DNA of 39,004 nt from DATMBL01 sp050735975. GTDB taxonomy: Bacteria; Desulfobacterota; Binatia; UBA9968. The stretch's first letter is position 1. The number at the start of each line of letters is the position of its first letter. Below the pieces are notes generated by a model, which had not been told where the DNA came from, ran no database searches, and saw nothing but the letters and a program-made list of their open reading frames with translations. The stretch is from positions 1-39,004 of the forward strand of contig JBOHVS010000331.1 of the NCBI GenBank assembly GCA_050735975.1, read 5' to 3'. Shown here one piece after another: positions 16,538 to 25,143 of the stretch. A program made the position numbers and the translations under genes.

Positions 16538-17278
16538 TCAGGCGTGTTCCCTCGCGAGCCGCAGCATCGCTGCCCTTAAGCTGGCTCTCATGCGTTCGAG
16601 CGATCGCGCCAACTCGCCAAGCTCGTCGTTTCGGTCCACACCGATCGGAGTTTCAAGATCTCCGCGGCTCATTTTCACAGCGACATCTGTCAGACCAAGA
16701 ATGGGGCGCACAATTCCACGGGCCACCGCAATAAAAAGCAGTGTGCCGACAACCAGCACGAAAGTCAGCAGAGAAATCAACGGAACCAGGTCCCGGTAGA
16801 TCGCTTCTTCGATCGCATCCCCCCAGATCCCGACCCGCGCGACACCCAGCTGGCCTTCAAGGATAGGCATCCCGACTTCAAAAATCCGCCTCTTACCCAA
16901 CATCACTTCGCGTCGTTGGGGCTGTCTCGGGTCCATCTGATCCTTATTCGTTATCTGATCTGGAAAACCACCCTCGCTGTGAACAATCACATCGCCGCTC
17001 GGGCTTTCGATGGCCGCATACGCAATTCCGTCCAGACGCGCATATTTGGTGGCCAGAGCGTGAAGCTCGAGATTGTTCTTTCTCGAGAGGGGCCCGGCCG
17101 CCGCGTCACTGAGGTTGGTGGCAATGGACGACACTCGATAACCCAATTGTTCTCTCAACGCGCGCGTGGTCATCTGATAGACTATAGTGACCACCAAAAT
17201 GCCCATGATCGTCATCATGATGACGAACATGCGCGTGATCTTCCATATCAAGCCGACTCCCAATATTCCTTGGAGCAT
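16538..17278 (-). CDS. Orphan membrane sensor with HAMP domain and no output domain
   Basis: The 246-residue protein has a first membrane helix (residues 12-34) and a periplasmic region of about 130 residues that includes DGIAYAAIESPSGDVIVHSE, reminiscent of a single Cache/PAS-like sensor. A second membrane helix (168-190) and a HAMP domain (RGIVRPILGLTDVAVKMSRG ... DELGELARSLERMRASL) follow. It then stops after a few residues. Kinase, methyl-accepting or GGDEF domains that normally follow are absent, and no continuing frame was noticed. Partners are unknown. The neighbour in the same direction is the epimerase after about 130 bases. Confidence 0.8.
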   Translation of the reverse strand: MLQGILGVGLIWKITRMFVIMMTIMGILVVTIVYQMTTRALREQLGYRVSSIATNLSDAAAGPLSRKNNLELHALATKYARLDGIAYAAIESPSGDVIVHSEGGFPDQITNKDQMDPRQPQRREVMLGKRRIFEVGMPILEGQLGVARVGIWGDAIEEAIYRDLVPLISLLTFVLVVGTLLFIAVARGIVRPILGLTDVAVKMSRGDLETPIGVDRNDELGELARSLERMRASLRAAMLRLAREHA

Positions 17279-17442
17279 CGCGGTTTGCCCTTTCTCTTGG
17301 ATTTATCTCCGTCTAACTCGTTCAAACGCAGTTATTCAAAACGAGGCTTGAGACCGACGCCCGCACGCTGTTGCCTAACCGAGGGTTGCGGTTGGGCAGA
17401 TAATACCCTGATTTCGCGTAGAATTGAAACAACCAGCTGACG

Positions 17443-17463
17443 GTAGTGACTCAAAATGAGTCT
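17443..17463. repeat. Residual copy of the GTAGTGACTC element ends
   Basis: GTAGTGACTC is followed immediately by AAAATGAGTC, which are the left end and the start of the right end of the element at 30094-30233, with everything between missing. The rest of the 17279-17656 gene-free stretch shows only the GC-rich hairpins at 17597-17641. A chance palindrome is possible given the short length. Confidence 0.4.
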
Positions 17464-17596
17464 GCATCGGTTACTATTGGAGACGGCTAAAAAAGTTCGG
17501 CCGATTGGGGACAAAACTGATCAGAAGTGCCCGGCTCTGACCGAACCCGCCTTAGCATAAACCTTGCTTTATCCCCAGGGCGCTATGACGGCATGT

Positions 17597-17641
17597 CGCC
17601 GCCCGCGGCGTTGGTTTTAGTCGCGGTCCCGCCGGGACCGC
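17597..17641 (+). other. Two tandem GC-rich hairpins before a start codon
   Basis: CGCCG/CGGCG arms (17597-17610) are followed by GCGGTCCC (17623-17630) and its perfect complement GGGACCGC (17634-17641) with a 3-base loop. The second stem ends 15 bases before the ATG of the membrane protein at 17657. It could control translation or mRNA stability; no known riboswitch was recognised. Confidence 0.4.
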
Positions 17642-17656
17642 TGGGATTTGGGGGCA

Positions 17657-19108
17657 ATGCAAAACATCAACCAAACAAGCGTACGACTGGCCATAATAGC
17701 GCTAACGTATCTGGTGCTCGCAGCACCCGCATTAACGCCCGTTTTAGACGCGGACATATGGTTACACCTCAAAACCGGCCAGTGGATTCTCCAGCATCGC
17801 GCGGTGCCAGCGGAAGACCCATTCTCAACCTTTGGCGCTGGTAGAACCTGGATTGCTTACAGTTGGCTATTCGAGGTTTTCGTTTATGTAATTTATACGA
17901 TCTTCGGCCTGAGCGGGCTGCTAGTATTCGATGTGGCAATGTCCCTGTGTATTGCTTTGGCCGTTCATTCGCTGATTCGACGCTTCGCTCCGCCGCTGGC
18001 GGCGGAAACAGTGCTGCTCGCCTTCGTCTTTGTAACCCTGATCCCACTTGTGCTGACTCCGCGACCGTGGCTTTTTTCGATGCTATTCTTCTCGACTGAG
18101 CTAGTCATCATTGCTCACGCAAGGCGTTCCGGGCGTTTTCACGCGCTCTGGCTTCTGCCGCCGATGTTCGCGCTGTGGGCGAACCTGCATATCCAGTTTG
18201 TTTATGGGCTTGCCGCCGTTGCGTTACTGATGGTGGAGATTTTTTGGAAGGCGCTAACCGGGTCACGCTCTGATAGAGATTCCATTGCGCCCGTCGCTTT
18301 GATCGGCCTGGCTTGCCTCTTGGCGGTCTCGCTCAACCCCTATCATATGAAGGTTCTTTGGCCCGTTCTTGACTACGCGCAGCACACCACGGCTTTTCAG
18401 GCCGTCAGCGAGCTTCAGCCAATGTCGTTTCGATCAGTACCGGAGCGGGCTGTATTAGCGCTCACGCTGGCGGCGGTCTACGCGTTGGGTTCGCAAAGGC
18501 GTTGGAGTCCATTCCAGATAATGCTCCTCTTGCTGGGCGTTTTTCTTGGATTCAGAGCCAAGCGGGATATTTGGGTGTTGGCCCTTGCCTGCGCAATGGT
18601 CTTGAGCGAACGGCTAGGACCGGCAATAACGGCCGATAACTTCACGTTCAAGAAATGGCACTTGCTCATCGTTGGGCCCCTGGTGGCCGCATCTCTTTAT
18701 TTATTGGCGCAACACCGTCAAATATCGGAACGTAGCCTCCAAAACGCTGTGGCGAAAAACTTTCCCGTAGCGGCCGTGCGCTTCATCAAAGCGAACGCTT
18801 ACCCGGGGCCCCTATTCAACCATTTCAACTGGGGAGGCTTCCTGATCTGGAGTTTACCGGAACTGCCGGTGTCGATGGACGGGCGGACAAATCTACACGG
18901 CGACCAGCGCCTAGCACGTTCTATCGCTACATGGTCTGGCCGTGCGGGTTGGGATTTTGACCCCGAACTTCAAGCTTCACGACTTGTCATTACAAGCAAC
19001 CAGTGGGCATTAACATCGTTGCTGCGCCTCGACCGAAGATTCAGGCTGGTCTATGAGGATTCGATTGCCAGTATTTTCGTCCGCCGCGCGCCAATGCAGC
19101 AGGATTGA
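17657..19108 (+). CDS. Polytopic membrane protein, GT-C glycosyltransferase-like
   Basis: The 483-residue protein (ATG at 17657; an in-frame TTG lies at 17648) has about ten hydrophobic segments. A first-loop motif DADIWLHLKTGQWI is followed by DPFSTFGAGRTWIAYSWLFE. The aspartates in the first external loop and the C-terminal soluble region (about residue 360 onward) are the layout of GT-C enzymes using lipid-linked sugars. The family with D-I-W-x-H-L-x-T-G is widespread but functionally unassigned. The nearby epimerase and dehydrogenase agree with a surface-glycan role. No acceptor or donor can be named. Confidence 0.65.
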   Translation: MQNINQTSVRLAIIALTYLVLAAPALTPVLDADIWLHLKTGQWILQHRAVPAEDPFSTFGAGRTWIAYSWLFEVFVYVIYTIFGLSGLLVFDVAMSLCIALAVHSLIRRFAPPLAAETVLLAFVFVTLIPLVLTPRPWLFSMLFFSTELVIIAHARRSGRFHALWLLPPMFALWANLHIQFVYGLAAVALLMVEIFWKALTGSRSDRDSIAPVALIGLACLLAVSLNPYHMKVLWPVLDYAQHTTAFQAVSELQPMSFRSVPERAVLALTLAAVYALGSQRRWSPFQIMLLLLGVFLGFRAKRDIWVLALACAMVLSERLGPAITADNFTFKKWHLLIVGPLVAASLYLLAQHRQISERSLQNAVAKNFPVAAVRFIKANAYPGPLFNHFNWGGFLIWSLPELPVSMDGRTNLHGDQRLARSIATWSGRAGWDFDPELQASRLVITSNQWALTSLLRLDRRFRLVYEDSIASIFVRRAPMQQD

Positions 19109-19134
19109 TGCCTCGTTTCCCGCCGCTAAGCCGA

Positions 19135-20520
19135 TTATGAAAAATCCTTGAACGACTCCTTGTGCAGCCCATGTCTTTTCATTTTTCGATAGAGGGTTTT
19201 GTTGTCAACCTCAGCTTCCTTCGCAGTCGCCGAGATACTTCCCCTGTGCTTTATCAATAAGCCCCTCAGGTAATCCTTCTCGCTGTTGAGCAACCATTGC
19301 TTCAACGAGAAATCCCCGGACCCGTTGGGCGTCGAATAATGAACGTCGAGAACGCGGCGGGGCGGCAACGGCAAGTCCACCTCCTCGAGCGCATCTCCTT
19401 GACATTTGACAACCGCTCTCTCGATGATGTTTTCCAGCTCACGGATATTTCCGGGCCAATGATAGGCCAACATCTGATCCAGCACTTTGGATGATACCTG
19501 GGTCACTTTCTTTTCTTTGGCGACGGGGTGGCGCCCCAGAACGTGACTGATCAATAGCGGCAGATCTTCCAGCCGCTCGCGAAGCGGAGGCAATTGCACC
19601 GGAATAACGTTGATGCGGTAATAGAAGTCCTCCCGAAGTGTTCCGCGCGCCAGACATAGCGAAAGATCGACGTTTGACGCGGCTATCACGCGCATATCGA
19701 TTTTAACCCGCCGATTTCCCCCCAGCCGCTCCACTTCTCGCTCCTGAAGCACGCGGAGCAACTTGACTTGCATGGAGGTCGCCATCGTCTCAATCTCGTC
19801 CAGAAACAACGTCCCGCCTTCGGCAATCTCGACCTTGCCCGAGCGACTTTGAACCGCTCCCGTAAAGGCGCCTTTCTCATAACCGAACAACTCGCTCTCC
19901 AAAAGCGTCTCGGGAAAAGCGCCACAGTTGAGCGCCACAAAAGGTTTGCTCTTGCGACGGCTCAGATTGTGTATGGCACGCGCGACAAGCTCCTTGCCCG
20001 TCCCGGTCTCCCCAGTAATGAGCACACTGGAATCCGTTTCAGACACCGAGCGGATCAGGTCGAACACCTTCAGCATTCCGGGGCTCTTGCTAACGATGTT
20101 TTCCAGGCTCGATCCCTCATTCACGCGCTGCCGTAACTCTCGAACCTCCTCTAGCAAGCGTCTTTTCTCTATCAATTTCTGGCTCACCAAGCGTATGGCT
20201 TCAGGCTGAAACGGCTTTGTAATGTAGTCACTGGCACCTAATTTCATCGCTTCAACCGCCTGCTTGATATGTCCAAAAGCCGTAATGAGGATGATATCGG
20301 TCTCCGGATACTTTTCGCGGATGTGACGAGCCAACTCGAACCCGTCGATTCCGGGCATCTTGATATCCGATACGACAATCGAAAACTTTTCTTGAATCAG
20401 CTTTTCGATGCCTTCTTCGCCGGATACCGCGGTCGTCACCCGGTAACCTTCTTGCTGATAGAATTGTCCCAGTTGTTCTCTGAGACGGTCATGATCTTCC
20501 ACTACTAAAACGCTATACAT
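19135..20520 (-). CDS. NtrC-family sigma-54 response regulator
   Basis: The 461-residue protein has a receiver domain (phospho-Asp52 in VVSDIKMPGIDGFEL). A sigma-54 AAA+ domain follows with Walker A GETGTGKELVARAIH, the sigma-54 contact loop GAFTGAVQSR and Walker B GTLFLDEIE. A Fis-type helix-turn-helix with SISATAKEAEVDNKTLYRKM closes the protein. It should activate RpoN-dependent promoters after phosphorylation. It follows a histidine kinase gene by 41 bases on the same strand, so the two form a two-component pair. Targets are unknown; the three sigma-54-like promoters in the window are candidates. Confidence 0.93.
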   Translation of the reverse strand: MYSVLVVEDHDRLREQLGQFYQQEGYRVTTAVSGEEGIEKLIQEKFSIVVSDIKMPGIDGFELARHIREKYPETDIILITAFGHIKQAVEAMKLGASDYITKPFQPEAIRLVSQKLIEKRRLLEEVRELRQRVNEGSSLENIVSKSPGMLKVFDLIRSVSETDSSVLITGETGTGKELVARAIHNLSRRKSKPFVALNCGAFPETLLESELFGYEKGAFTGAVQSRSGKVEIAEGGTLFLDEIETMATSMQVKLLRVLQEREVERLGGNRRVKIDMRVIAASNVDLSLCLARGTLREDFYYRINVIPVQLPPLRERLEDLPLLISHVLGRHPVAKEKKVTQVSSKVLDQMLAYHWPGNIRELENIIERAVVKCQGDALEEVDLPLPPRRVLDVHYSTPNGSGDFSLKQWLLNSEKDYLRGLLIKHRGSISATAKEAEVDNKTLYRKMKRHGLHKESFKDFS

Positions 20521-20561
20521 AACTAGTAGGAATAAATACCAAGTGTAAGGATAGGTTTCGC

Positions 20562-21695
20562 TTAAAGCGCGTCTTTTATCGAGGTGCTGACTGGGAGCGA
20601 TATTTCCACTTCCGTGCCTTTGCCCACGGCGCTCCGGATTCTAAGTGAACCCCCATGTAATTCAATGAAGCGAGCTGAAACACTTAACCCAAGCCCATCG
20701 CGGTCCTTTTTTGACGTAAAGAACGGCGCCGTTACTCTCGTTAAATCATCAGGATCAATTCCGCATCCGAGATCCCTGACTCGAAGTCCCGCAACCGCCG
20801 AATGGTCGCTATTCGATTCCATATTCCCAATGATCGAGACGACTCCTCCAAACTGCGTGGCCTCAAGAGCGTTCTGAAGGATGTGACCGATGGCCGTTTC
20901 AAGCAGGAACGGATCGCCGGGAATCGACGCGCCATCGAGTGATTCATCAATCTTTTCTTCCAAGCCGACTCCTTTCTCTTCAAAAAGCCGGCGGCGGCTG
21001 CCGACGGCTGCTCTGATGACGTCGCACAGATCGATGTGAGGCAAACATGCAGGCAGCTGGCTGTAGTCCGAGAAGGTGCGAACCAGCTCAATGGCGTGGT
21101 CGATGGCCTCTTGAAGGATATGGATGTCCCGCGAATCGGGCACGGCCTTGCTGAGTGAGTTGGAGACAAGAGCGATAAGTTGAAAGTGATTACCTATTTT
21201 ATGCACGAACCGAGAGATTGTGCTCGGGTCAGGCCCACACATTTTGGGATCATTGCCGACCACGGTCAGACTACCCCAAACCCTCTCTGCCCGATCAATT
21301 CTGACTTTTTTCATTCGATGGGACACCCACACGGGCAGTTCCCGAATGTTCTTCAACCGGTGGATCAAGGCAGCCGACCCGGAGACTTGTAGCTCTTCCA
21401 CTTTCCCGGCAAACAGTCGCAAATCTTCGGCAAAGATTCTTTGATCCCAAAACAGCCGGTTTTCCACCACCGCCTGACTTTCCAACCCTAACAATTCGGC
21501 AATGTTTTCTGATACATAGGACAGTTGCAACGAAAGGTCAGCTTGATACAGAACACATGGCAATAGCTTTGCGCACTCTTGCGTGAGCCCGTAGGGGTTA
21601 ACCCATGTTTCCTGGCTGTGCTCGACCGGTCGTGGCTCGATGGAATCCGGGGTCCCGCGAGCCGATCGAGTTTTTCTTAACGAAATCTTTTCCAC
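20562..21695 (-). CDS. Soluble PAS-type sensor histidine kinase
   Basis: The 377-residue protein (GTG start) has no membrane helix. A PAS-like domain (about residues 45-150; LPCVLYQADLSLQLSYVSEN) is followed by a short dimerisation helix with FVHKIGNHFQLIALVSNSLS. The phospho-His candidate (near 163) sits in an HKIGNHFQ context rather than the usual HE-x-x-x-P. The ATPase domain has ILQNALEAT, RDLGCGIDPDD and RDGLGLSVSARF. It likely senses a cytoplasmic signal and phosphorylates the NtrC-type regulator encoded 41 bases downstream. Confidence 0.9.
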   Translation of the reverse strand: MEKISLRKTRSARGTPDSIEPRPVEHSQETWVNPYGLTQECAKLLPCVLYQADLSLQLSYVSENIAELLGLESQAVVENRLFWDQRIFAEDLRLFAGKVEELQVSGSAALIHRLKNIRELPVWVSHRMKKVRIDRAERVWGSLTVVGNDPKMCGPDPSTISRFVHKIGNHFQLIALVSNSLSKAVPDSRDIHILQEAIDHAIELVRTFSDYSQLPACLPHIDLCDVIRAAVGSRRRLFEEKGVGLEEKIDESLDGASIPGDPFLLETAIGHILQNALEATQFGGVVSIIGNMESNSDHSAVAGLRVRDLGCGIDPDDLTRVTAPFFTSKKDRDGLGLSVSARFIELHGGSLRIRSAVGKGTEVEISLPVSTSIKDAL

Positions 21696-22051
21696 CGAAC
21701 GGGCGACATCTCTAGTTTATAATAAACCATCGGCAATGAATTCTAATCGACCCATAAAGACGCTATTTTTTGCCAACGGTGGTATAAAGTCAAGCAAAAA
21801 TATCGTATCTGAAACCTGACATATGGCTGTAAGTAGTCTCAAACACGAAGTATTTTGCCATCGGTTACGCTCTAAAATTGATCCGCATCAACGAATTATC
21901 GGATCGAAGCTTGGTGTGTCCTCAGGATGATCGGGCATGTTTCGTTTATTTCCGATCTTAAAGTAAGCAATCAGGCAAACTTGACTGAATGGAAACTTTC
22001 CGTACAAAAGAATCGAGGCCGTTTTTGGGGCCTTAGAGCCTCATTACGGCC

Positions 22052-22069
22052 TTGGCACCCCAATTGCTC
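22052..22069 (+). promoter_or_regulatory. Strong sigma-54 promoter match upstream of the PrsR-like gene
   Basis: The plus strand reads TTGGCACCCCAATTGCTC: TGGCAC at -24 and TTGCT at -12, with GG (22054-22055) and GC (22066-22067) exactly 10 bases apart. It matches the consensus at nearly all informative positions. The start site would be near 22079. An inverted repeat GATCCG/CGGATC about 150 bases upstream could be an activator site. The rest of the 21696-22272 gene-free stretch holds nothing else recognisable. Confidence 0.7.
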
Positions 22070-22272
22070 CTCCCGATGCCGTTTCCCTTAGGTTTGCGTA
22101 TCATTGATTGGGCAACTTTGATCGGTTCATCACACATAAGCCGATTTTGTCTCATGGCCTCGGCTTTTATCAACGGCATCAACTTCGTGGAGATCCGAGC
22201 CGGGGCGAAATCACATCAATGCAGGCCAGGCACTTTCGGATTTTGAAAGACATGACGGAGGAAATCGCATTT

Positions 22273-23661
22273 GTGAAAAGGACAGTACTCTTAGTGGATG
22301 ACGAGGCGGAAATTCTCAAGCAGATGCGCCGGGCGTTTGAAGCCGATTATGACGTGTTGACGGCCACCAACGAGAACGACGCGATGATCGCGTGCCAGCG
22401 CCACAATCCTCCGGTCGTCATTCTCGATCTATCGTTAAACCCGGCAACCTGTTCGGACCTCGCGGGCATGCGGTTACTGGAGAAGATTCTAAGTTACGAA
22501 CCGAGTACGCGGGTGATCATTGTGACGGGTAACGATGAAGATGCAAACGCGCTACGAGCGATGCGATGTGGCGCTTTTGATTACTATTTCAAGCCCATTC
22601 GCCTGGACGAACTCAAGGTCATAACCCGGCGAGCGTTCCACATCCACGGCCTGCATGAACGTATTCAGCGTAGCTATCCTTTGCCCGATACCGGCTTGCA
22701 CGGCATTATCGGGACCTCTAAAAACATGCAGGAAATTCTTGGCTTCGTTGAGCGCGTGGCCCTTTCCGACATCTCAGTCCTCATCTACGGCGAGAGCGGC
22801 ACCGGCAAAGAACTCGTAGCTCATGCTATCCACCGACAAAGCCCCAGAAAGGACAACCCTTTTGTGGCCGTCAATTGCGGAGCCATTCCGGAGAATCTTC
22901 TCGAAAGCGAGCTGTTTGGGCACGAGAAGGGCGCGTTCACCGGGGCTTACTCGCAAAAGAAAGGCAAATTCGAGCTAGCGCATACAGGCACCCTCTTTCT
23001 TGACGAGATCGGAGAACTCGTTCCCTCGCTGCAAGTCAAACTTTTGCGCTTTCTGCAGGACCGGAAAATCGAACGAGTCGGCGGTATTCAGCCGGTAGAA
23101 CTTGACGTTCGCATCATCGCAGCGACAAACCGGGATCTAAAAAAAGACATGGACAATCATGTTTTTCGCGAGGATCTTTACTACCGTCTAAAAGTCGTTC
23201 CGTTGGAAATTCCGCCGCTGCGAGAACGCAAGGGCGACATTCTCACCCTTGCGCGCTACTTTCTCCAGAAATATTGTCGCGAGTATCGCAAACCGTTCAT
23301 GACCCTCTCCTCCGAAGCGGAACAGACGCTCGTCTCCTACAATTGGCCGGGCAATGTCCGTGAGTTGGAAAATGTAATCAGCCGCGCCGTAGTTCTGGGC
23401 CCGCATACGGTTCTCAAACGTGGCGACTTAGGGCTGGGGGCCAATTCCATAACCAGCAATATCAACCTCAAGCTCGCCAAGAAAGCGATCGAGGAAGATT
23501 TCGTCAAGAAAGCCCTTTCGAGAAATAAGGGGATCGTCAGTCGGGCGGCCAGGGACCTTGGCATCAGTCGCGTCAACCTGTATGAATTGATGCAAAAGTA
23601 CGGTATTCAAGTCCAAGATTTCAAGACTAATGGGGCTCGTGCTAAGCAACAGACGGCGTAA
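22273..23661 (+). CDS. prsR: PrsR-like (PEP-CTERM-type) sigma-54 response regulator
   Basis: The frame is open from 22108, but the GTG at 22273 is preferred: GGAGG lies 11 bases upstream and the receiver domain begins at once (MKRTVLLVDDEAEIL). ATG at 22252 is the alternative. The 462-residue product has a receiver (Asp52, VVILDLSL), the stretch VIIVTGNDEDANALRAMRCG, and a sigma-54 AAA+ domain with GESGTGKELVAHAIH, GAFTGAYSQK and GTLFLDEIGE. A Fis-type helix-turn-helix (SRAARDLGISRVNLYELM) ends it. The TGN-x-x-x-NALRA pattern and overall layout recall PrsR, the regulator of PEP-CTERM/exopolysaccharide loci. No PrsK or exosortase gene is in the window. It is followed after 15 bases by a sugar dehydrogenase. 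Confidence 0.85.
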   Translation: MKRTVLLVDDEAEILKQMRRAFEADYDVLTATNENDAMIACQRHNPPVVILDLSLNPATCSDLAGMRLLEKILSYEPSTRVIIVTGNDEDANALRAMRCGAFDYYFKPIRLDELKVITRRAFHIHGLHERIQRSYPLPDTGLHGIIGTSKNMQEILGFVERVALSDISVLIYGESGTGKELVAHAIHRQSPRKDNPFVAVNCGAIPENLLESELFGHEKGAFTGAYSQKKGKFELAHTGTLFLDEIGELVPSLQVKLLRFLQDRKIERVGGIQPVELDVRIIAATNRDLKKDMDNHVFREDLYYRLKVVPLEIPPLRERKGDILTLARYFLQKYCREYRKPFMTLSSEAEQTLVSYNWPGNVRELENVISRAVVLGPHTVLKRGDLGLGANSITSNINLKLAKKAIEEDFVKKALSRNKGIVSRAARDLGISRVNLYELMQKYGIQVQDFKTNGARAKQQTA

Positions 23662-23676
23662 GGGAGGTATCCTGAA

Positions 23677-25059
23677 TTGGAAACACTAAAACAAAAAATA
23701 GAGGCGAAAAGAACAACAGCCGCGGTAATCGGACTGGGTTACGTCGGCTTACCTCTGGCGATGGAAATGGCCTCGGCCGGTTTCAAGGTGATCGGCATTG
23801 ATGTAGACAAGAGCAAGATTTCGACCCTTAAGGAAGGCAAGTCCTACATTCTGGATGTCGGCGATGCCACCCTCACAACGGCAGTTCGAGAGGAAAGATT
23901 CGTACCCACTTCTGATTTCAGCGCGCTCCAGGACGCCGATACCGTGAGCATTTGTGTGCCAACGCCTCTCAGCAAGAGCCGTGACCCGGACATTTCTTTT
24001 ATTTTGGCAGCAACGGAGCAAATACGAAAATACTTGCATCCGGATCAGCTCATTGTGCTTGAGAGCACCACGTACCCGGGTACAACCGAGGAACTCATTC
24101 TGCCGGAGCTCGAAAGCTCCGGGCTACGCGCCGGGCAAGATCTGTTCGTCGCTTTCTCTCCAGAACGGATCGATCCAGGAAACAAGGCTTTCAAGACCCG
24201 AAACACTCCCAAAATCGTGGGCGGCGTCACCGAACAGTGTACCGAGATCGCGCGCATCTTCTACTCGCAATTCATCGAGCGGGTCATTCCGGTGTCGAGC
24301 ACCAAGTGCGCCGAAATGGTTAAATTGCTCGAGAATACGTTTCGCAGCGTCAACATCGGCATGGTGAATGAGTTGGCCCTGATGTGCGACCTGCTCGAGG
24401 TTGATGTTTACGAGGTGATCGATGCCGCGGCGACCAAGCCCTTCGGCTTCATACCCTTTTATCCTGGGCCGGGCCTGGGCGGCCATTGCATCCCGATTGA
24501 TCCTCATTATCTGGCGTGGAAACTCAAGGCCCTCAATTTTCAAGCTCGATTCATCGGCCTCGCATCCGAGGTCAACGGTATGATGCCCTCGATTGTAACC
24601 GGCTTGGTGGCCGACGGACTCAACCGGCATTCAAAGAGTATTCGTGGATCCAAAGTATTGGTTTTCGGTATCGCTTATAAAAAAGATGTCAGTGACTGCC
24701 GGGAGTCTCCCGCCTTGGACATCATGCGCATGCTGAGCGAGAAAGGCGCGGTTCTTTCCTACAATGATCCGTTCGTGCCTTGCCTTCGATTGGGCGGCAA
24801 ATCCTTAGAATCCGTCGACCTAAGCCCTGAAGCCATAGAGAGCCAAGACTGCGTCGTAATTCTCACCGACCACAGCGGCTATGATTGGGAAAAGATTACC
24901 GGCGCCGCCAAATTGGTCGTTGACACCAGAAACGCCACCAAGAATCTGCGCGGGTTCAAGGATAGAATTATAAAATTGGGAGCAGGCAACAGCGTTGGAA
25001 ACGCGATGCGACACAACGACGAGTTCGAAACCAGCTCATCTCACGTTACGACGCACTGA
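23677..25059 (+). CDS. UDP-sugar 6-dehydrogenase (WbpA/UDP-GlcNAc dehydrogenase-like)
   Basis: The TTG start is supported by GGGAGGT 8 bases upstream. The 460-residue protein has the Rossmann motif VIGLGYVGLPLAMEMA. Also present are VCVPTPL-like sequence (SICVPTPLSKS), ESTTYPGTTEE, FSPERIDPGN and the catalytic Cys271 in GLGGHCIPIDPHYL. The pattern fits the UDP-N-acetylglucosamine/galactosamine dehydrogenase branch better than UDP-glucose dehydrogenase. It makes a UDP-uronic acid for capsule or exopolysaccharide. It is co-transcribed with the PrsR-like gene (15-base gap), which suggests regulated polysaccharide precursor supply. Confidence 0.92.
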   Translation: METLKQKIEAKRTTAAVIGLGYVGLPLAMEMASAGFKVIGIDVDKSKISTLKEGKSYILDVGDATLTTAVREERFVPTSDFSALQDADTVSICVPTPLSKSRDPDISFILAATEQIRKYLHPDQLIVLESTTYPGTTEELILPELESSGLRAGQDLFVAFSPERIDPGNKAFKTRNTPKIVGGVTEQCTEIARIFYSQFIERVIPVSSTKCAEMVKLLENTFRSVNIGMVNELALMCDLLEVDVYEVIDAAATKPFGFIPFYPGPGLGGHCIPIDPHYLAWKLKALNFQARFIGLASEVNGMMPSIVTGLVADGLNRHSKSIRGSKVLVFGIAYKKDVSDCRESPALDIMRMLSEKGAVLSYNDPFVPCLRLGGKSLESVDLSPEAIESQDCVVILTDHSGYDWEKITGAAKLVVDTRNATKNLRGFKDRIIKLGAGNSVGNAMRHNDEFETSSSHVTTH

Positions 25060-25097
25060 ACGCCGTCTCATTTATTCGCATATTCGCAGGACTCACG

Positions 25098-25140
25098 CTA
25101 GTTAGCGAGAAGGCTGGCTGAAAACTCTGATGGCAGCCTG
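25098..25140. repeat. Partial AGCAGG-family repeat between convergent genes
   Basis: The stretch contains GGCTGAAAACTCTG followed by CAGCCTGC and forms a hairpin (AGGCTG 25111-25116 with CAGCCT 25134-25139). It resembles the left part of the 13697 element. It lies between the dehydrogenase and argJ and could act as a bidirectional terminator, though no T-run is present. Confidence 0.45.
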
Positions 25141-25143
25141 CGC

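Noticed and set aside
20562..21695. Identification of this kinase as PrsK, partner of the PrsR-like regulator
   Set aside because: It is too short, has no membrane or GAF part, and sits in an operon with another NtrC-type regulator instead.
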